The notes beneath the pieces are model-generated. The model was not told where the DNA came from, made no database searches, and worked only from the letters and a program-made list of their open reading frames with translations. Below, piece by piece: positions 1-6,652 of a stretch of DNA of 9,846 nucleotides (the first letter of the stretch is position 1; every line of letters starts with the position of its first letter). The DNA is taken from positions 1 through 9,846 of the forward strand of contig JAOUFX010000056.1 in the NCBI GenBank assembly GCA_029857975.1, given 5' to 3'. The DNA comes from Deltaproteobacteria bacterium (GTDB lineage Bacteria; Desulfobacterota; SM23-61). The position numbers and the translations under genes are program-made.

Positions 1-2
1 GG

Positions 3-1037
3 ATGAAGCGGCCCTCGCAGCAGAAGGATCCCGATATGTATGTTCATGTGGTGGAGCGGAAGAAGGATGGGATTGTGGTCCGGGGGTCGAAGGTGCATAA
101 TTCGGAGGCTTCTGTGGCCGATGAGATTCTGGTGGTTCCCACGCGTGCCCTTTTGCCGGAGGAGAAGGATTGGGCGGTGGCGTTTGCGGTTCCTGGAGAT
201 TGGGAAGGGGTAAAACAAGTCGTGACAGTGCATAACCTGCGGGGCCGGGAGTATTTCAAGAGAGGTTTTGCTCCCGGGTCGACGGATTCGTATACGATTT
301 TTGATGATGCGTTTATTCCGTGGGAGCGGGTGTTCCTTTGCGGGGAAACCATCCACGGGGGCACGTGTGCACTGCTCTTCGCCCTTTTTCATCGCCACAG
401 CTATTCCGGCTGCAAGCCGGCGTTGGGCGACTTGATGCTGGGAACGGTGGCTTTGGCGGCGGAATACAATGGAATTGCTAAGGCGTCGCATGTGCGGGAC
501 AAATTGGCGGAGATTATCCGGGTGTCCGAGCTTGGTTATGCGGCCGGCTTCACGGCTTCCGAAATGGGGAAGCCTGAAGTGTACATCCCTGGGGTGGGAT
601 TTAGGCCTTATGGGCCGGGAAGTTATATCCCCCATTCCATTTATGCCAACGTGGGCCGCAACCTAACCGGGGAGGCGGTTTTCCGGGAAGCAGAAATTCT
701 TTGCGACGTTTCCGGAGGGGTTCCGGCTACCTTCCCCTATGAAGGGGATTTTGTGAACCCCGAGACTAAAGATCTCTTGTACAAATACATCACCCGTAAC
801 CCGGAAATTCCACCGCAAGATGCCGCCCAGCTTTGGCGGTACGTAGGCGATCTGGTATGCTCAGCCACGGGAGGGATTCACCAGTTTGGAGCGTTTCATG
901 GTGGAGGCTCGCCGATTATGGAAGGTATTGCGATCACTACCCAGTATGACATCGAGTCCCGGAAAAAAATGGTCAGGAAGCTCGCGGGCATACCAGACCG
1001 ACCCAAGAATCCGGAAATGCCAGAAACAAAGAAATGA
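3..1037 (+). CDS. 4-hydroxybutyryl-CoA dehydratase-family protein (5' partial)
   Basis: Flavin/[4Fe-4S] enzyme of the 4-hydroxybutyryl-CoA dehydratase (vinylacetyl-CoA isomerase) family, related to HpaB-type 4-hydroxyphenylacetate hydroxylases. The expected reaction is 4-hydroxybutyryl-CoA to crotonyl-CoA, in the cytoplasm. Residues are counted from the first in-window Met. The segment HRHSYSGCK (130-138) reproduces the spacing known for the Clostridium aminobutyricum enzyme: cluster ligands His292 and Cys299, active-site Tyr296 and Lys300, matching H130, C137, Y134 and K138. That alignment puts this Met near family residue 163. About 160 N-terminal residues, including the other two cluster cysteines, therefore lie upstream, and the Met is internal rather than a start. 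The C-terminus has the family-like GAFHGGGSP (297-304) and ends cleanly at TGA. Thiolase and 3-hydroxyacyl-CoA dehydrogenase genes follow, which fits 4-hydroxybutyrate or 4-aminobutyrate breakdown. The family is well supported. The exact substrate is inferred, and a related isomerase is possible. Confidence 0.88.
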   Translation: MKRPSQQKDPDMYVHVVERKKDGIVVRGSKVHNSEASVADEILVVPTRALLPEEKDWAVAFAVPGDWEGVKQVVTVHNLRGREYFKRGFAPGSTDSYTIFDDAFIPWERVFLCGETIHGGTCALLFALFHRHSYSGCKPALGDLMLGTVALAAEYNGIAKASHVRDKLAEIIRVSELGYAAGFTASEMGKPEVYIPGVGFRPYGPGSYIPHSIYANVGRNLTGEAVFREAEILCDVSGGVPATFPYEGDFVNPETKDLLYKYITRNPEIPPQDAAQLWRYVGDLVCSATGGIHQFGAFHGGGSPIMEGIAITTQYDIESRKKMVRKLAGIPDRPKNPEMPETKK

Positions 1038-1042
1038 TAAAC

Positions 1043-1072
1043 GCAGGGAGCCAGGGGCATGAAGCTCCCTGC
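1043..1072 (+). other. Intercistronic hairpin, 9-bp stem
   Basis: Perfect inverted repeat gcagggagc (1043-1051) and gctccctgc (1064-1072) with a 12-nt loop, just after the dehydratase stop. No T-run follows, so it is not a convincing terminator. An RNA-processing or stability element between cotranscribed genes is more likely. It overlaps an ATG at 1059 that would extend the thiolase, which argues against that start. Confidence 0.5.
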
Positions 1073-1087
1073 TCCTTGCTTACCGAA

Positions 1088-1094
1088 AAGGAGG
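1088..1094 (+). promoter_or_regulatory. Ribosome binding site fixing the thiolase start
   Basis: AAGGAGG lies 6 nt before the ATG at 1101. The in-frame ATG at 1059 lacks such a site and would add 14 residues not expected in thiolases. This selects 1101 as the start. Confidence 0.85.
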
Positions 1095-1100
1095 CTATCG

Positions 1101-2303
1101 ATGAGAGAAGTGGTCATTGCCGGATATTTGCGCACCGCCCATTCGCGGTCCCGTCCCAATGATCCACCCCGGGACTGGTTCCATAAAGTAAGATCCGACG
1201 ACCTATTGGCGCTGCTTCTTCCCGAGGTCATCAAAAGAACGGGAATAAAAGCCGAAGAGATCGAAGATTTCATCATGGGATCAGCCACGGGCGTGAATGA
1301 GCAATGGAGTTATGGAGGGCGGTTCCCCATTTTCCTGGCCAACCTCCCGCAAACGATTGCGGCCAAATTTGTAGACCAACAATGCGGTTCGGCCATGGCC
1401 GGAATTCATGTCGGGTTTATGGAAATTGCCATGGGATTTGCCGACATCGTGATGATTGGGGGAATGGAACATATGACGCGCGTTCCCATCGGGGGACCCC
1501 TTTTGGAGAAAGGGGCCATTGCTCCGAACATGCGTCTTTTCACGGATCCGGCTTATAAACACTGGGATATGATGACCACCATGAATATGGGGTTTACCGC
1601 GGAAAAACTCTTTGCCCAGAGTGGCTTAACGAAAGAAGACATGGATCGCTGGGGAGTACGTTCCCACCAGCGGGCGGCCAAGGCCCAAAAAGAAAATTTT
1701 TTCAAGGATGAAATCTTTCCCATCGAAGCCGAACAGGGGGATGGGAAAATGATGGTTGTGGATAAAGATCAGGCCATCCGGGCAGACACCACCATGGAGG
1801 GGATGAAAGACCTGAAGCCGGTGTATAAACCGGACGGCGTTGTCACTGCAGGGACTTCCTCACCCCTGAATGCAGCGGCCACCTCCATGATCCTGATGTC
1901 CAAGGAGACCGCCAAAAAGAAAGGGATCCGGCCTATGGCCACTATAAGGTCCATCGGCTTTGCCGGGGTGGATCCAACCATCATGGGGATAGGCCCGGTT
2001 CCTGCCAGTCGCAAAGCCTTAGAGAAGGCTGGTTTGCAGGTTAAAGACATTGATTACTGGGAGATCAACGAAGCTTTCGCCATTGTCGTTTTGAACTGCG
2101 TCCAAGAACTCGGGATTGACCCGGATCGGGTCAACGTCATGGGGGGAGGGTTAGCCATCGGGCACCCGCTGGGGGCAACAGGCATCCGCCTGGTTGGAAC
2201 GCTGGCCCGCATTTTGAAGGCCAAAAGCGGCCGTTATGGACTGGCCAACGCCTGTGTCGGCGGCGGTCAGGGTGTGGCCACGATTATTGAAAGAGAACCT
2301 TGA
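1101..2303 (+). CDS. Thiolase (acetyl-CoA C-acyltransferase)
   Basis: Thiolase of 400 residues, the usual family length. It cleaves 3-ketoacyl-CoA with CoA to acetyl-CoA plus a shortened acyl-CoA, or catalyses the reverse condensation. The nucleophile is C95 in VDQQCGSAMAG. NEAF is at 323-326, the catalytic His is H355 in GGGLAIGHPLGATG (348-361), and the second Cys is C385 in CVGGGQG (385-391). The C95/H355/C385 spacing agrees within one residue with the classical C89/H348/C378 of Zoogloea thiolase. The gene lies 63 nt after the dehydratase and about 105 nt before the dehydrogenase on the same strand, so cotranscription is likely. In this context acetoacetyl-CoA is the probable substrate, but chain-length preference cannot be read from the sequence. 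The MREVVIAGYLRT start fits the usual first beta-strand. Confidence 0.93.
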   Translation: MREVVIAGYLRTAHSRSRPNDPPRDWFHKVRSDDLLALLLPEVIKRTGIKAEEIEDFIMGSATGVNEQWSYGGRFPIFLANLPQTIAAKFVDQQCGSAMAGIHVGFMEIAMGFADIVMIGGMEHMTRVPIGGPLLEKGAIAPNMRLFTDPAYKHWDMMTTMNMGFTAEKLFAQSGLTKEDMDRWGVRSHQRAAKAQKENFFKDEIFPIEAEQGDGKMMVVDKDQAIRADTTMEGMKDLKPVYKPDGVVTAGTSSPLNAAATSMILMSKETAKKKGIRPMATIRSIGFAGVDPTIMGIGPVPASRKALEKAGLQVKDIDYWEINEAFAIVVLNCVQELGIDPDRVNVMGGGLAIGHPLGATGIRLVGTLARILKAKSGRYGLANACVGGGQGVATIIEREP

Positions 2304-2310
2304 AGAAAAG

Positions 2311-2387
2311 TGTCAGTGTCAGTGGTTAGCGTCAGTATCTTTTTATTTTGATATTGATCCTCACACTGATACTGACACTCACACTGT
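2311..2387 (+). repeat. Hexamer-like direct repeats with inverted arms
   Basis: The gap before the dehydrogenase holds tandem TGTCAG units (2311-2322) and, downstream, a run of TCACAC/TGATAC/TGACAC-type hexamers (2361-2387). The two halves are partly complementary: gtcagtatc (2331-2339) pairs perfectly with gatactgac (2368-2376), and cagtgt (2314-2319) can pair with acactg (2381-2386). The AT-rich loop is 28 nt. The array ends shortly before the ribosome binding site of the next gene. It may fold in the mRNA or be a dispersed intergenic element, and its function is unknown. Confidence 0.6.
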
Positions 2388-2408
2388 CTTTTAGAAAGGA
2401 GGAAAGCC

Positions 2409-3287
2409 ATGAACGTTGGCGATATTAAAAAAATTAGCGTGGTGGGGGCGGGAAACATGGGACATCAGATCTCGCTCCTTTGTGCAATTCACGGCTATAA
2501 AACCACCTGTACGGACATCGTCCCGGACATCTTAAAGAAGGCCGAAAAATTTGCCGATACCTACCTGCCCGGGCGGGTGGAGAAGGGGAAAATGACCAAG
2601 GAGGTAGCCGAGAGCGTCCGAAAAAATATCTCCTTTACCTTGGATTTGAAAGAAGCGGTCCGAGAAGCTGATTACGTCATTGAAGCGGCGGTGGAAGTTC
2701 TTGAGGTCAAGAGAAAGGTTTTTGCCGATCTCGACCGTCTGTCTCCGCCCCAGGCCATCTTAGCCACCAACAGCTCGTACCTGGTGAGTTCTCTCGTGGC
2801 CGACGCTACGAAACGGCCGTCGAAAGTGGTTAACATGCACTTTTTCAATCCGGCTTTGGTGATGAAACTTGTCGAAGTGGTTAAAGGGCCCCACGTCTCC
2901 GACGAAACGGCCAAGGTCACCATGGACCTTTCCGAGAAGCTGGAAAAAATTCCGGTCCTCCTCAAGAAAGAAGTGGAGGGATTCCTGCTCAACCGCATCT
3001 TCCGCGTGATCGGCCGCGAGGCCCTCTGGATGCTGGAGATGGGAATCGCCAGCCTGGAGGACATCGATAAAGCCTGCGTCTACGGCGCCGGGCATCCCAT
3101 GGGCCCCTTCCGCCTGATGGACCTGACCGGAATCGACCTCAACTATATCCGGTCCATGGAACGGTTCAGGGAGACCGGGGATCGGGCCGACCTGCCTTCA
3201 CCCAGCGTCGTGGAAAGATACATGAAGGGGAACTACGGGGAAAAGACCGGCAAGGGCTGGTATGACTACCCGGATAAGAAGAAATAG
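2409..3287 (+). CDS. 3-hydroxyacyl-CoA dehydrogenase (3-hydroxybutyryl-CoA type)
   Basis: Stand-alone NAD(H)-dependent 3-hydroxyacyl-CoA dehydrogenase of 292 residues, typical for the single-domain Hbd/PaaH type. It interconverts 3-hydroxyacyl-CoA and 3-ketoacyl-CoA. The N-terminal Rossmann domain carries GAGNMG (13-18), with D36 at the end of the second strand. Catalytic residues fit the family spacing: S123 in TNSSYL, H144 in NMHFFNP and E156 in KLVEVV (H to E 12 apart, S to H 21 apart, as in the human enzyme), plus N195 in GFLLNRI. The C-terminal helical domain has GAGHPMGPFRLMDLTG (226-241). A strong site, AAGGAGG (2396-2402), precedes the ATG by 6 nt. It follows the thiolase in the same orientation and would supply that enzyme with acetoacetyl-CoA. 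No obvious terminator was seen after the stop. Confidence 0.94.
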   Translation: MNVGDIKKISVVGAGNMGHQISLLCAIHGYKTTCTDIVPDILKKAEKFADTYLPGRVEKGKMTKEVAESVRKNISFTLDLKEAVREADYVIEAAVEVLEVKRKVFADLDRLSPPQAILATNSSYLVSSLVADATKRPSKVVNMHFFNPALVMKLVEVVKGPHVSDETAKVTMDLSEKLEKIPVLLKKEVEGFLLNRIFRVIGREALWMLEMGIASLEDIDKACVYGAGHPMGPFRLMDLTGIDLNYIRSMERFRETGDRADLPSPSVVERYMKGNYGEKTGKGWYDYPDKKK

Positions 3288-3600
3288 ATCAGGGGACTCA
3301 CTCTGCGTTCCTTGTTACGGATTGAATGTAAGGAAAGCCGGAACGATATCATCCGGGTCTGGAAATCAGCCGGGGTCGGCAGGGCGGGGGCATCGACGCC
3401 CACCGCCTGGCCAACCGGCCGAAGAATTTTTGACGCTTTGCGCTGAAGGATACGGAGTCTTTCCAAAATGCTTCCAGCAGGAAGCGTTTAGTACCGTGAT
3501 GAGGTAGAAGGTCTTCTTACACCTTTAGGCACTTTGGTGCGTTGGGCACTGGATCCTGAATCCAAGGTGTCTGCCAGTCTCTTCACTCAGCTTGCGATGA

Positions 3601-3831
3601 TTCCCGGGAAGCCTACCCCTTTATTCCTTTGCCGAGGGATCGACAAAAGATTACAGCGATGTGGACTTGGCAGTGGTTTTGGGTTCTTTAAAGGTACCCG
3701 AAGACTCCCCTTTTGGCGAAGGATTTCAAATCTTTCATGAAGCTCAAGCATACCACTCCATGCTGGAAGTGGTCTGCCTCGATCGAGGAGAATTCGACCA
3801 GGATTACCATTGCCTGCCTGACACCGAATAG
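3601..3831 (+). pseudogene. Decayed MNT-type nucleotidyltransferase domain
   Basis: A frame open between TGA (3598-3600) and TAG (3829-3831) encodes LYSFAEGSTKDYSDVDLAVV near its start. This closely resembles the minimal nucleotidyltransferase signature (LFGSxARG, then SDxDLxVV, whose two Asp residues bind metal). The glycine of the GS pair is missing. Further on, LEVVCLDRGEFDQDYH resembles the strand and segment that follow in these proteins. There is no in-frame start codon before the motif, no ribosome binding site, and the frame stops where the last helix would be expected. Residues such as FFKGN just after the stop, in another frame, may be the lost C-terminus. No HEPN or antitoxin partner is visible. 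It is most likely an inactive remnant. Confidence 0.65.
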
Positions 3832-3933
3832 GAACTTTCCAGAGATTTTTTTCAAAGGAAACATAGAGCTTAGGTCGCAGTCTAATCTTTTGACTCCTTA
3901 AAGTGTTTTTGCTATTATTAGCCAAAAATCAGC

Positions 3934-3977
3934 TTTTCCCCTCAACCCTTTCCCTGGGACAAGAATCCAGGCCTTTT
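3934..3977 (+). repeat. Dispersed repeat, module A, copy 1
   Basis: About 44 bp resembling 7217-7260. Both contain TTTCCCCT, then a C/T-rich stretch, then an inverted pair cctgg/ccagg separated by exactly 9 nt (3953-3957 with 3967-3971 here), then GCCTT. The equal hairpin spacing in both copies suggests a real element rather than chance. Confidence 0.6.
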
Positions 3978-4196
3978 CATAAGGAAGAAAGATGCCCGTC
4001 GAGCGGGACGTGGTTTCTGAGTGAACTTACGGTTCGCGCTCAGTGTGTGATAAACCGTTGGTGTAAAGTGAACTTTTGCTTTTGCAATAAAGGGGTCTGC
4101 TCTTATTGTATTTCATGGAATAAATCCATAAAATCAGCCCCAGCTTACAATGCAATTCAAAAACAATCGGGAAAGAAAATTATGGGAGGATAGAAT

Positions 4197-4640
4197 ATGT
4201 CCAAAATTCTTGTTATTTACCATAGCCAGCAGTTTGGTAATACAAAAGGACTTGCTGAAGCACTTGCGGAAGGGGTCCGGGAAAGTGGAGCGGAAGTTGA
4301 GCTCATTAACACAAACGAACGACGGGTAACGTTGAATGAATTCCTGGCCACGGATGCGGTCGCGATCGGCACACCCGACTATTTTTCATACGTCGCCGGA
4401 ACTATCAAGACCTTGTTCGACGACATTTATTTGTGGGATCAGGCGGGTAACCCTGTCAAGGGAAAGCCGGCGGCATTGTTTTTCTCTCATGGGGGCGGCG
4501 GAAAGGTGAAACAACCCCTTGAAGCCTTTGCCCAGCGCTTTTTCCAGCAGGTGGGTGAGACGGTTGAGGGCAGACGTCCCATAAGCGACGAGGCGAAGAA
4601 AAAATGCATTGCTCTGGGCAAAGAACTGGTCAAAAGGTAA
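4197..4640 (+). CDS. Flavodoxin-like FMN protein
   Basis: Flavodoxin-fold protein of 147 residues, a typical short-flavodoxin length. It probably binds FMN and carries electrons or acts as a quinone/NAD(P)H reductase. The first strand ILVIYHS (4-10) leads into the phosphate loop SQQFGNTKG (10-18). GTPDYFSYVAGTIKTLFDD (58-76) matches the GTP-x-x-F/Y-x-x-x-AG-x-x-K-x-F/L pattern of WrbA and related flavodoxins, which contacts the isoalloxazine ring. SHGGGGK (97-103) is the third FMN loop. The site GGGAGGA (4184-4190) lies 6 nt before the ATG. The gene stands alone: there is decayed DNA upstream and a repeat plus a transposase remnant downstream. Its partner is unknown, and the class (electron-transfer flavodoxin or reductase) is not resolved. 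Confidence 0.85.
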   Translation: MSKILVIYHSQQFGNTKGLAEALAEGVRESGAEVELINTNERRVTLNEFLATDAVAIGTPDYFSYVAGTIKTLFDDIYLWDQAGNPVKGKPAALFFSHGGGGKVKQPLEAFAQRFFQQVGETVEGRRPISDEAKKKCIALGKELVKR

Positions 4641-4654
4641 GTTTTCGAGGTAGG

Positions 4655-4738
4655 TACCGGATGCCTTTGATGACAGAAGACCCTGTTTTTATTGAATGCG
4701 GTTAGCAATTCTTATTAGGGGTAGGGGGTTGGGAAGCT
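4655..4738 (+). repeat. Dispersed element D, copy 1, upstream of RAYT remnant
   Basis: Starts at TACCGGATGCCTTTG and ends in attctta (4708-4714), a G-rich run and TGGGAAGCT, directly before the start of the transposase remnant. A second copy lies at 9706-9786. TACCGGAT and ATTCTTA are exactly 53 nt apart in both, and the ends match well while the middle has drifted. It may be the conserved 5' flank of the RAYT-like gene. Confidence 0.55.
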
Positions 4739-4876
4739 ATGCCCCGTTGGCCACGCAGCTGTTCCCCTGGGGGGACAATGCACGTGGTGGCTCGGTGCAA
4801 CAATCGCGAGCTCTACTTCGCCGCACCGGAGGAGTCTGAAATCAATGGACGCGCCAGCGTGCCTATTTTTCAATAA
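4739..4876 (+). pseudogene. N-terminal fragment of REP-associated (RAYT/IS200-like) transposase
   Basis: A 45-codon frame starting MPRWPR continues through CSPGGTMHVVARCNNRELYF. This matches the N-terminal signature of Y1/IS200-like REP-associated transposases (MPRxxR, then PG-x-x-YHV-x-x-RGNNRE). The second His-x-His metal motif and the catalytic Tyr are absent because the frame departs from the family pattern after about residue 35 and stops. In the first motif the YHV-type Tyr is Met and the RGN glycine is Cys, so it could not be active even if extended. Its stop overlaps by 7 bp the convergent gene on the - strand. It is a relic of a REP/RAYT system. Confidence 0.75.
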
Positions 4877-5124
4877 TCATCCGAATCAACTTCTTCGACT
4901 TCTTCGTATCCTTCCTCTCTCTCCCGCCAATGAGGAAGATCGTAGCCACCCTCTTTGAGTAAATTCAGTTCTCTTTTGTTAGCATATTCAATAAAATATT
5001 CTGCCTCTTCTGGGGGGAAAGGTTCATCATTTACCATCAAAACAGGAAGTCCGTCTTGGCTCACTGGATATTCCGTGGTCAGCTCACCCAAAACTAGTTT
5101 GCCGTCAAAGGTTCTTAATTTCAA
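4870..5124 (-). CDS. Small acidic protein of unknown function
   Basis: Family not recognised. The protein has 84 residues if started at the TTG at 5124-5122, which has AGGAGG (5136-5131) 6 nt upstream. A TTG seven codons earlier would place that site inside the gene. The N-terminal part (KLRTFDGKLVLGELTTEYPV) looks like beta strands. The middle (PPEEAEYFIEYANKRELNLL) is probably a helix, and the tail (WREREEGYEEVEEVDSDDY) is strongly acidic. No signal peptide, Cys cluster or membrane segment is seen. It stands alone, convergent with the transposase remnant. The strong ribosome binding site and clean frame favour a real gene; the role is unknown. Confidence 0.6.
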   Translation of the reverse strand: MKLRTFDGKLVLGELTTEYPVSQDGLPVLMVNDEPFPPEEAEYFIEYANKRELNLLKEGGYDLPHWREREEGYEEVEEVDSDDY

Positions 5125-5130
5125 GAAGAC

Positions 5131-5136
5131 CCTCCT
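5131..5136 (-). promoter_or_regulatory. Ribosome binding site selecting a TTG start
   Basis: AGGAGG read on the - strand, 6 nt before TTG (5124-5122). This decides the start of the small acidic protein against the TTG at 5145. Confidence 0.6.
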
Positions 5137-5362
5137 ATAAGTCAAGTTACATTAAGATTTCCTGTTTCCCAATCTCTTTTTCTTTTTTCCCTAACCTTCC
5201 TCCCAAGAAGGCGATTGGAGAGCGTATTTCTGAGGGGATAATATTAAAAAGGAGGGAGAATGTCAATACAAATAAGGCTGGGCCAAGGTCAACCAGTAAG
5301 TGTTTGTTCTCAAGAATCTGTTCAACTCGGCCTTTAGCCGCCCGGGGCAATGAAGAAATGGA

Positions 5363-5384
5363 AGCGGGGAATAAGAATGTGCGG
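5363..5384 (+). repeat. Dispersed repeat, module C, copy 1
   Basis: 22 bp starting AGCGGGGAATAAGAATG. It matches 7265-7286 with three mismatches. In both loci module C is followed by module B, here about 110 nt later and there within 20 nt. Confidence 0.6.
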
Positions 5385-5496
5385 CGACCAGATAGCCCGC
5401 CAGTTGAAATGTCAAGCAAGGGCGCAAAGAGCGCCAAGAGAAATATTTAGACTTCTATACCCCTTTTTTAACCCTACTGCACTCAATTAAGAAAAC

Positions 5497-5550
5497 AATA
5501 AATGGATCTTCGCTGGAATCATCTTTGCGTTCTTACGCCTTGGCGTGAGG
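5497..5550 (+). repeat. Dispersed repeat, module B, copy 1
   Basis: About 54 bp with the core CTTTGCGTTCTTACGCCTTG, closely matching 7304-7356. A partly inverted copy of the core lies at 5421-5440 (GGCGCAAAGAGCGCCAAGAG), so the DNA could fold back. CTTTGCG/GCCTTGGCG runs recur in the intergenic DNA of many environmental bacteria, from general knowledge. Confidence 0.65.
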
Positions 5551-5614
5551 AGAGGTGAGGCAATTCGTGGACTGAATTATCGATGCCTGACCCCAAACGG
5601 CAAACCATTATTGT

Positions 5615-5643
5615 TTGACACGCAACTCAATTTTTCGTATATT
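5615..5643 (+). promoter_or_regulatory. Strong sigma70-type promoter for the aldo/keto reductase
   Basis: Perfect -35 TTGACA (5615-5620), a 17-nt spacer and -10 TATATT (5638-5643). Transcription would begin near 5650, giving a leader of roughly 95 nt before the ATG at 5747. It is the only near-consensus promoter noticed in the window. Confidence 0.75.
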
Positions 5644-5682
5644 CCACCCCGGACGAATTTTAATTTTCTCTTAGGATAAATT

Positions 5683-5702
5683 CCCCGCCGTTTGCGGCGG
5701 GG
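5683..5702 (+). promoter_or_regulatory. GC hairpin in the leader (attenuator, terminator or REP-like)
   Basis: ccccgccg (5683-5690), loop tttg, cggcgggg (5695-5702): a perfect 8-bp GC stem followed by TAGTTTATTTGTTTT, which is T-rich but interrupted. It lies between the promoter and the ribosome binding site, so it could terminate or attenuate transcription, or protect the transcript. The GTAG next to the stem recalls REP elements mobilised by RAYT proteins, a remnant of which lies about 0.8 kb upstream; that link is speculative. Confidence 0.6.
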
Positions 5703-5746
5703 TAGTTTATTTGTTTTCCCAATCTCATTCAAGGGAGGGACGCGAA

Positions 5747-6652
5747 ATGGAAAAACGTATCCTCGGACGCACCGGACTCGAAGTAAGCGTCATCGGCTTT
5801 GGAACCATCGCCATAGGGGGCTTCTACGGCCCCGCGGACGATGCCGAAAGCATCCGTGCGCTTCACGCGGCAGTCGACGCCGGAATGAACTTCATGGATA
5901 CCTCCGACGCCTATGGCCTGGAACATCGGAGTGAAATCATCATCGGAAAGTTCCTTAAGGAGCGATCCGATCGGGATGACATCCTAATCTGCACCAAGGG
6001 CGGAAATAACATGATTACGCGCAAGCGAGAATTCTCCCCCGACTACATTCGCGGCTGCGTGGAGGGAAGCCTCAAGCGTCTGGGCGTGGAGGCGTTCGAT
6101 CTCTACCTGCTCCACAACCCCAGCGTGGAGGACCTGGAAAAGGAGATGAGCTTCGATGTTCTCGACCAATACAAGGCCCAGGGCAAGATGAAACATTGGG
6201 GGGTCTCGGTGAACACATTGCCCGAATGCGAACTGGCCGTTTCCGGTGGCCGGGCCGAGGCCATGCAGATGGAATATAACATTCTGGAGCAGGAGCCGGC
6301 GGAGGTATTCGCCAAAGCAAAGGCCGCGGGCGTGGGCGTCATCTCTCGCGTACCCCTTAAGCGCGGCTTCTTATCCGGGCGCTTCGAAGAGACGCATACT
6401 TTTGCCGAGAAGGACATGCGCAGCCGAGTCCTGAGTCCCGAGAACTTGCGGAAGTTTCGCGTTCGGCTGGACAGGCTTCGGGAGGTGGCCGAGGAATTGG
6501 GCCGTCCTGCCGCCGAAGTGGCGATCCGCTTCTGTGTCTCCAATCCGAACGTATCCACGGTCATTCCGGGTATTCGCACTCCCGCGCAGGCAAAAGAGGA
6601 CGCCGCTGCCTGGGAGCCCTTGCCGCCAGCGGCGCTTGCGAAGCTTACGTAG
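5747..6652 (+). CDS. Aldo/keto reductase
   Basis: NAD(P)H-dependent aldo/keto reductase of 301 residues with a (beta/alpha)8 barrel. It reduces aldehydes or ketones in the cytoplasm; the substrate is unknown. The start MEKRILGRTGLEVSVIGFGT is typical. The catalytic tetrad is visible as D51 and Y56 (DTSDAYG), K84 (CTKGG) and H123 (LLHNP). The NADP-binding C-terminal segment STVIPGIRTPAQAKE (270-284) is present. There is no C-terminal ferredoxin-like Cys cluster. The ATG at 5747 has GGGAGG (5733-5738) 8 nt upstream; an in-frame TTG at 5711 would overlap the leader and is not preferred. The protein ends soon after the last barrel helix, slightly short of many relatives. The gene is clearly more GC-rich than its flanks, which hold only debris, hinting at separate acquisition. 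Confidence 0.93.
   Translation: MEKRILGRTGLEVSVIGFGTIAIGGFYGPADDAESIRALHAAVDAGMNFMDTSDAYGLEHRSEIIIGKFLKERSDRDDILICTKGGNNMITRKREFSPDYIRGCVEGSLKRLGVEAFDLYLLHNPSVEDLEKEMSFDVLDQYKAQGKMKHWGVSVNTLPECELAVSGGRAEAMQMEYNILEQEPAEVFAKAKAAGVGVISRVPLKRGFLSGRFEETHTFAEKDMRSRVLSPENLRKFRVRLDRLREVAEELGRPAAEVAIRFCVSNPNVSTVIPGIRTPAQAKEDAAAWEPLPPAALAKLT

Larger units (their letters stand above)
3288..4196. other. Long non-coding stretch with gene debris
   Basis: About 900 bases between the dehydrogenase and the flavodoxin-like gene. Frames here are short, lack ribosome binding sites and overlap in conflicting directions. The recognisable contents are a decayed nucleotidyltransferase (3601-3831) and one copy of a dispersed repeat (3934-3977). 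A frame from about 3490 to 3740 (with TPLGTLVRWALDPESK) is open but not recognised and runs out of phase with the nucleotidyltransferase remnant. No clear promoter for the flavodoxin gene could be defined. Confidence 0.6.
5125..5746. other. Intergenic region with repeats, promoter and leader
   Basis: About 620 bases. Next to the small acidic gene lies a frame on the - strand (5147-5437) without ribosome binding site or ATG, not accepted as a gene. On the + strand, GGAGGG (5251-5256) precedes an ATG at 5260 opening only 25 codons, a weak small-ORF candidate. The rest holds dispersed repeat modules (5363-5384, 5497-5550), a strong promoter (5615-5643) and a leader hairpin (5683-5702), each listed separately. 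Confidence 0.5.

Noticed and set aside
2311..2387. Possible CRISPR-like array
   Set aside because: The units are about 6 nt without unique spacers, so it is a simple or inverted repeat.
3903..4193. 96-codon + strand frame just before the flavodoxin gene
   Set aside because: It runs through repeat module A, lacks a good ribosome binding site and has a low-complexity translation.
5147..5437. 96-codon frame on the - strand with a hydrophobic stretch (ALFVLTFSLLFNIIP)
   Set aside because: It starts at TTG inside a dispersed repeat, has no ribosome binding site and overlaps modules found elsewhere. The hydrophobic part faintly recalls the end of an ABC permease, but not enough to claim.
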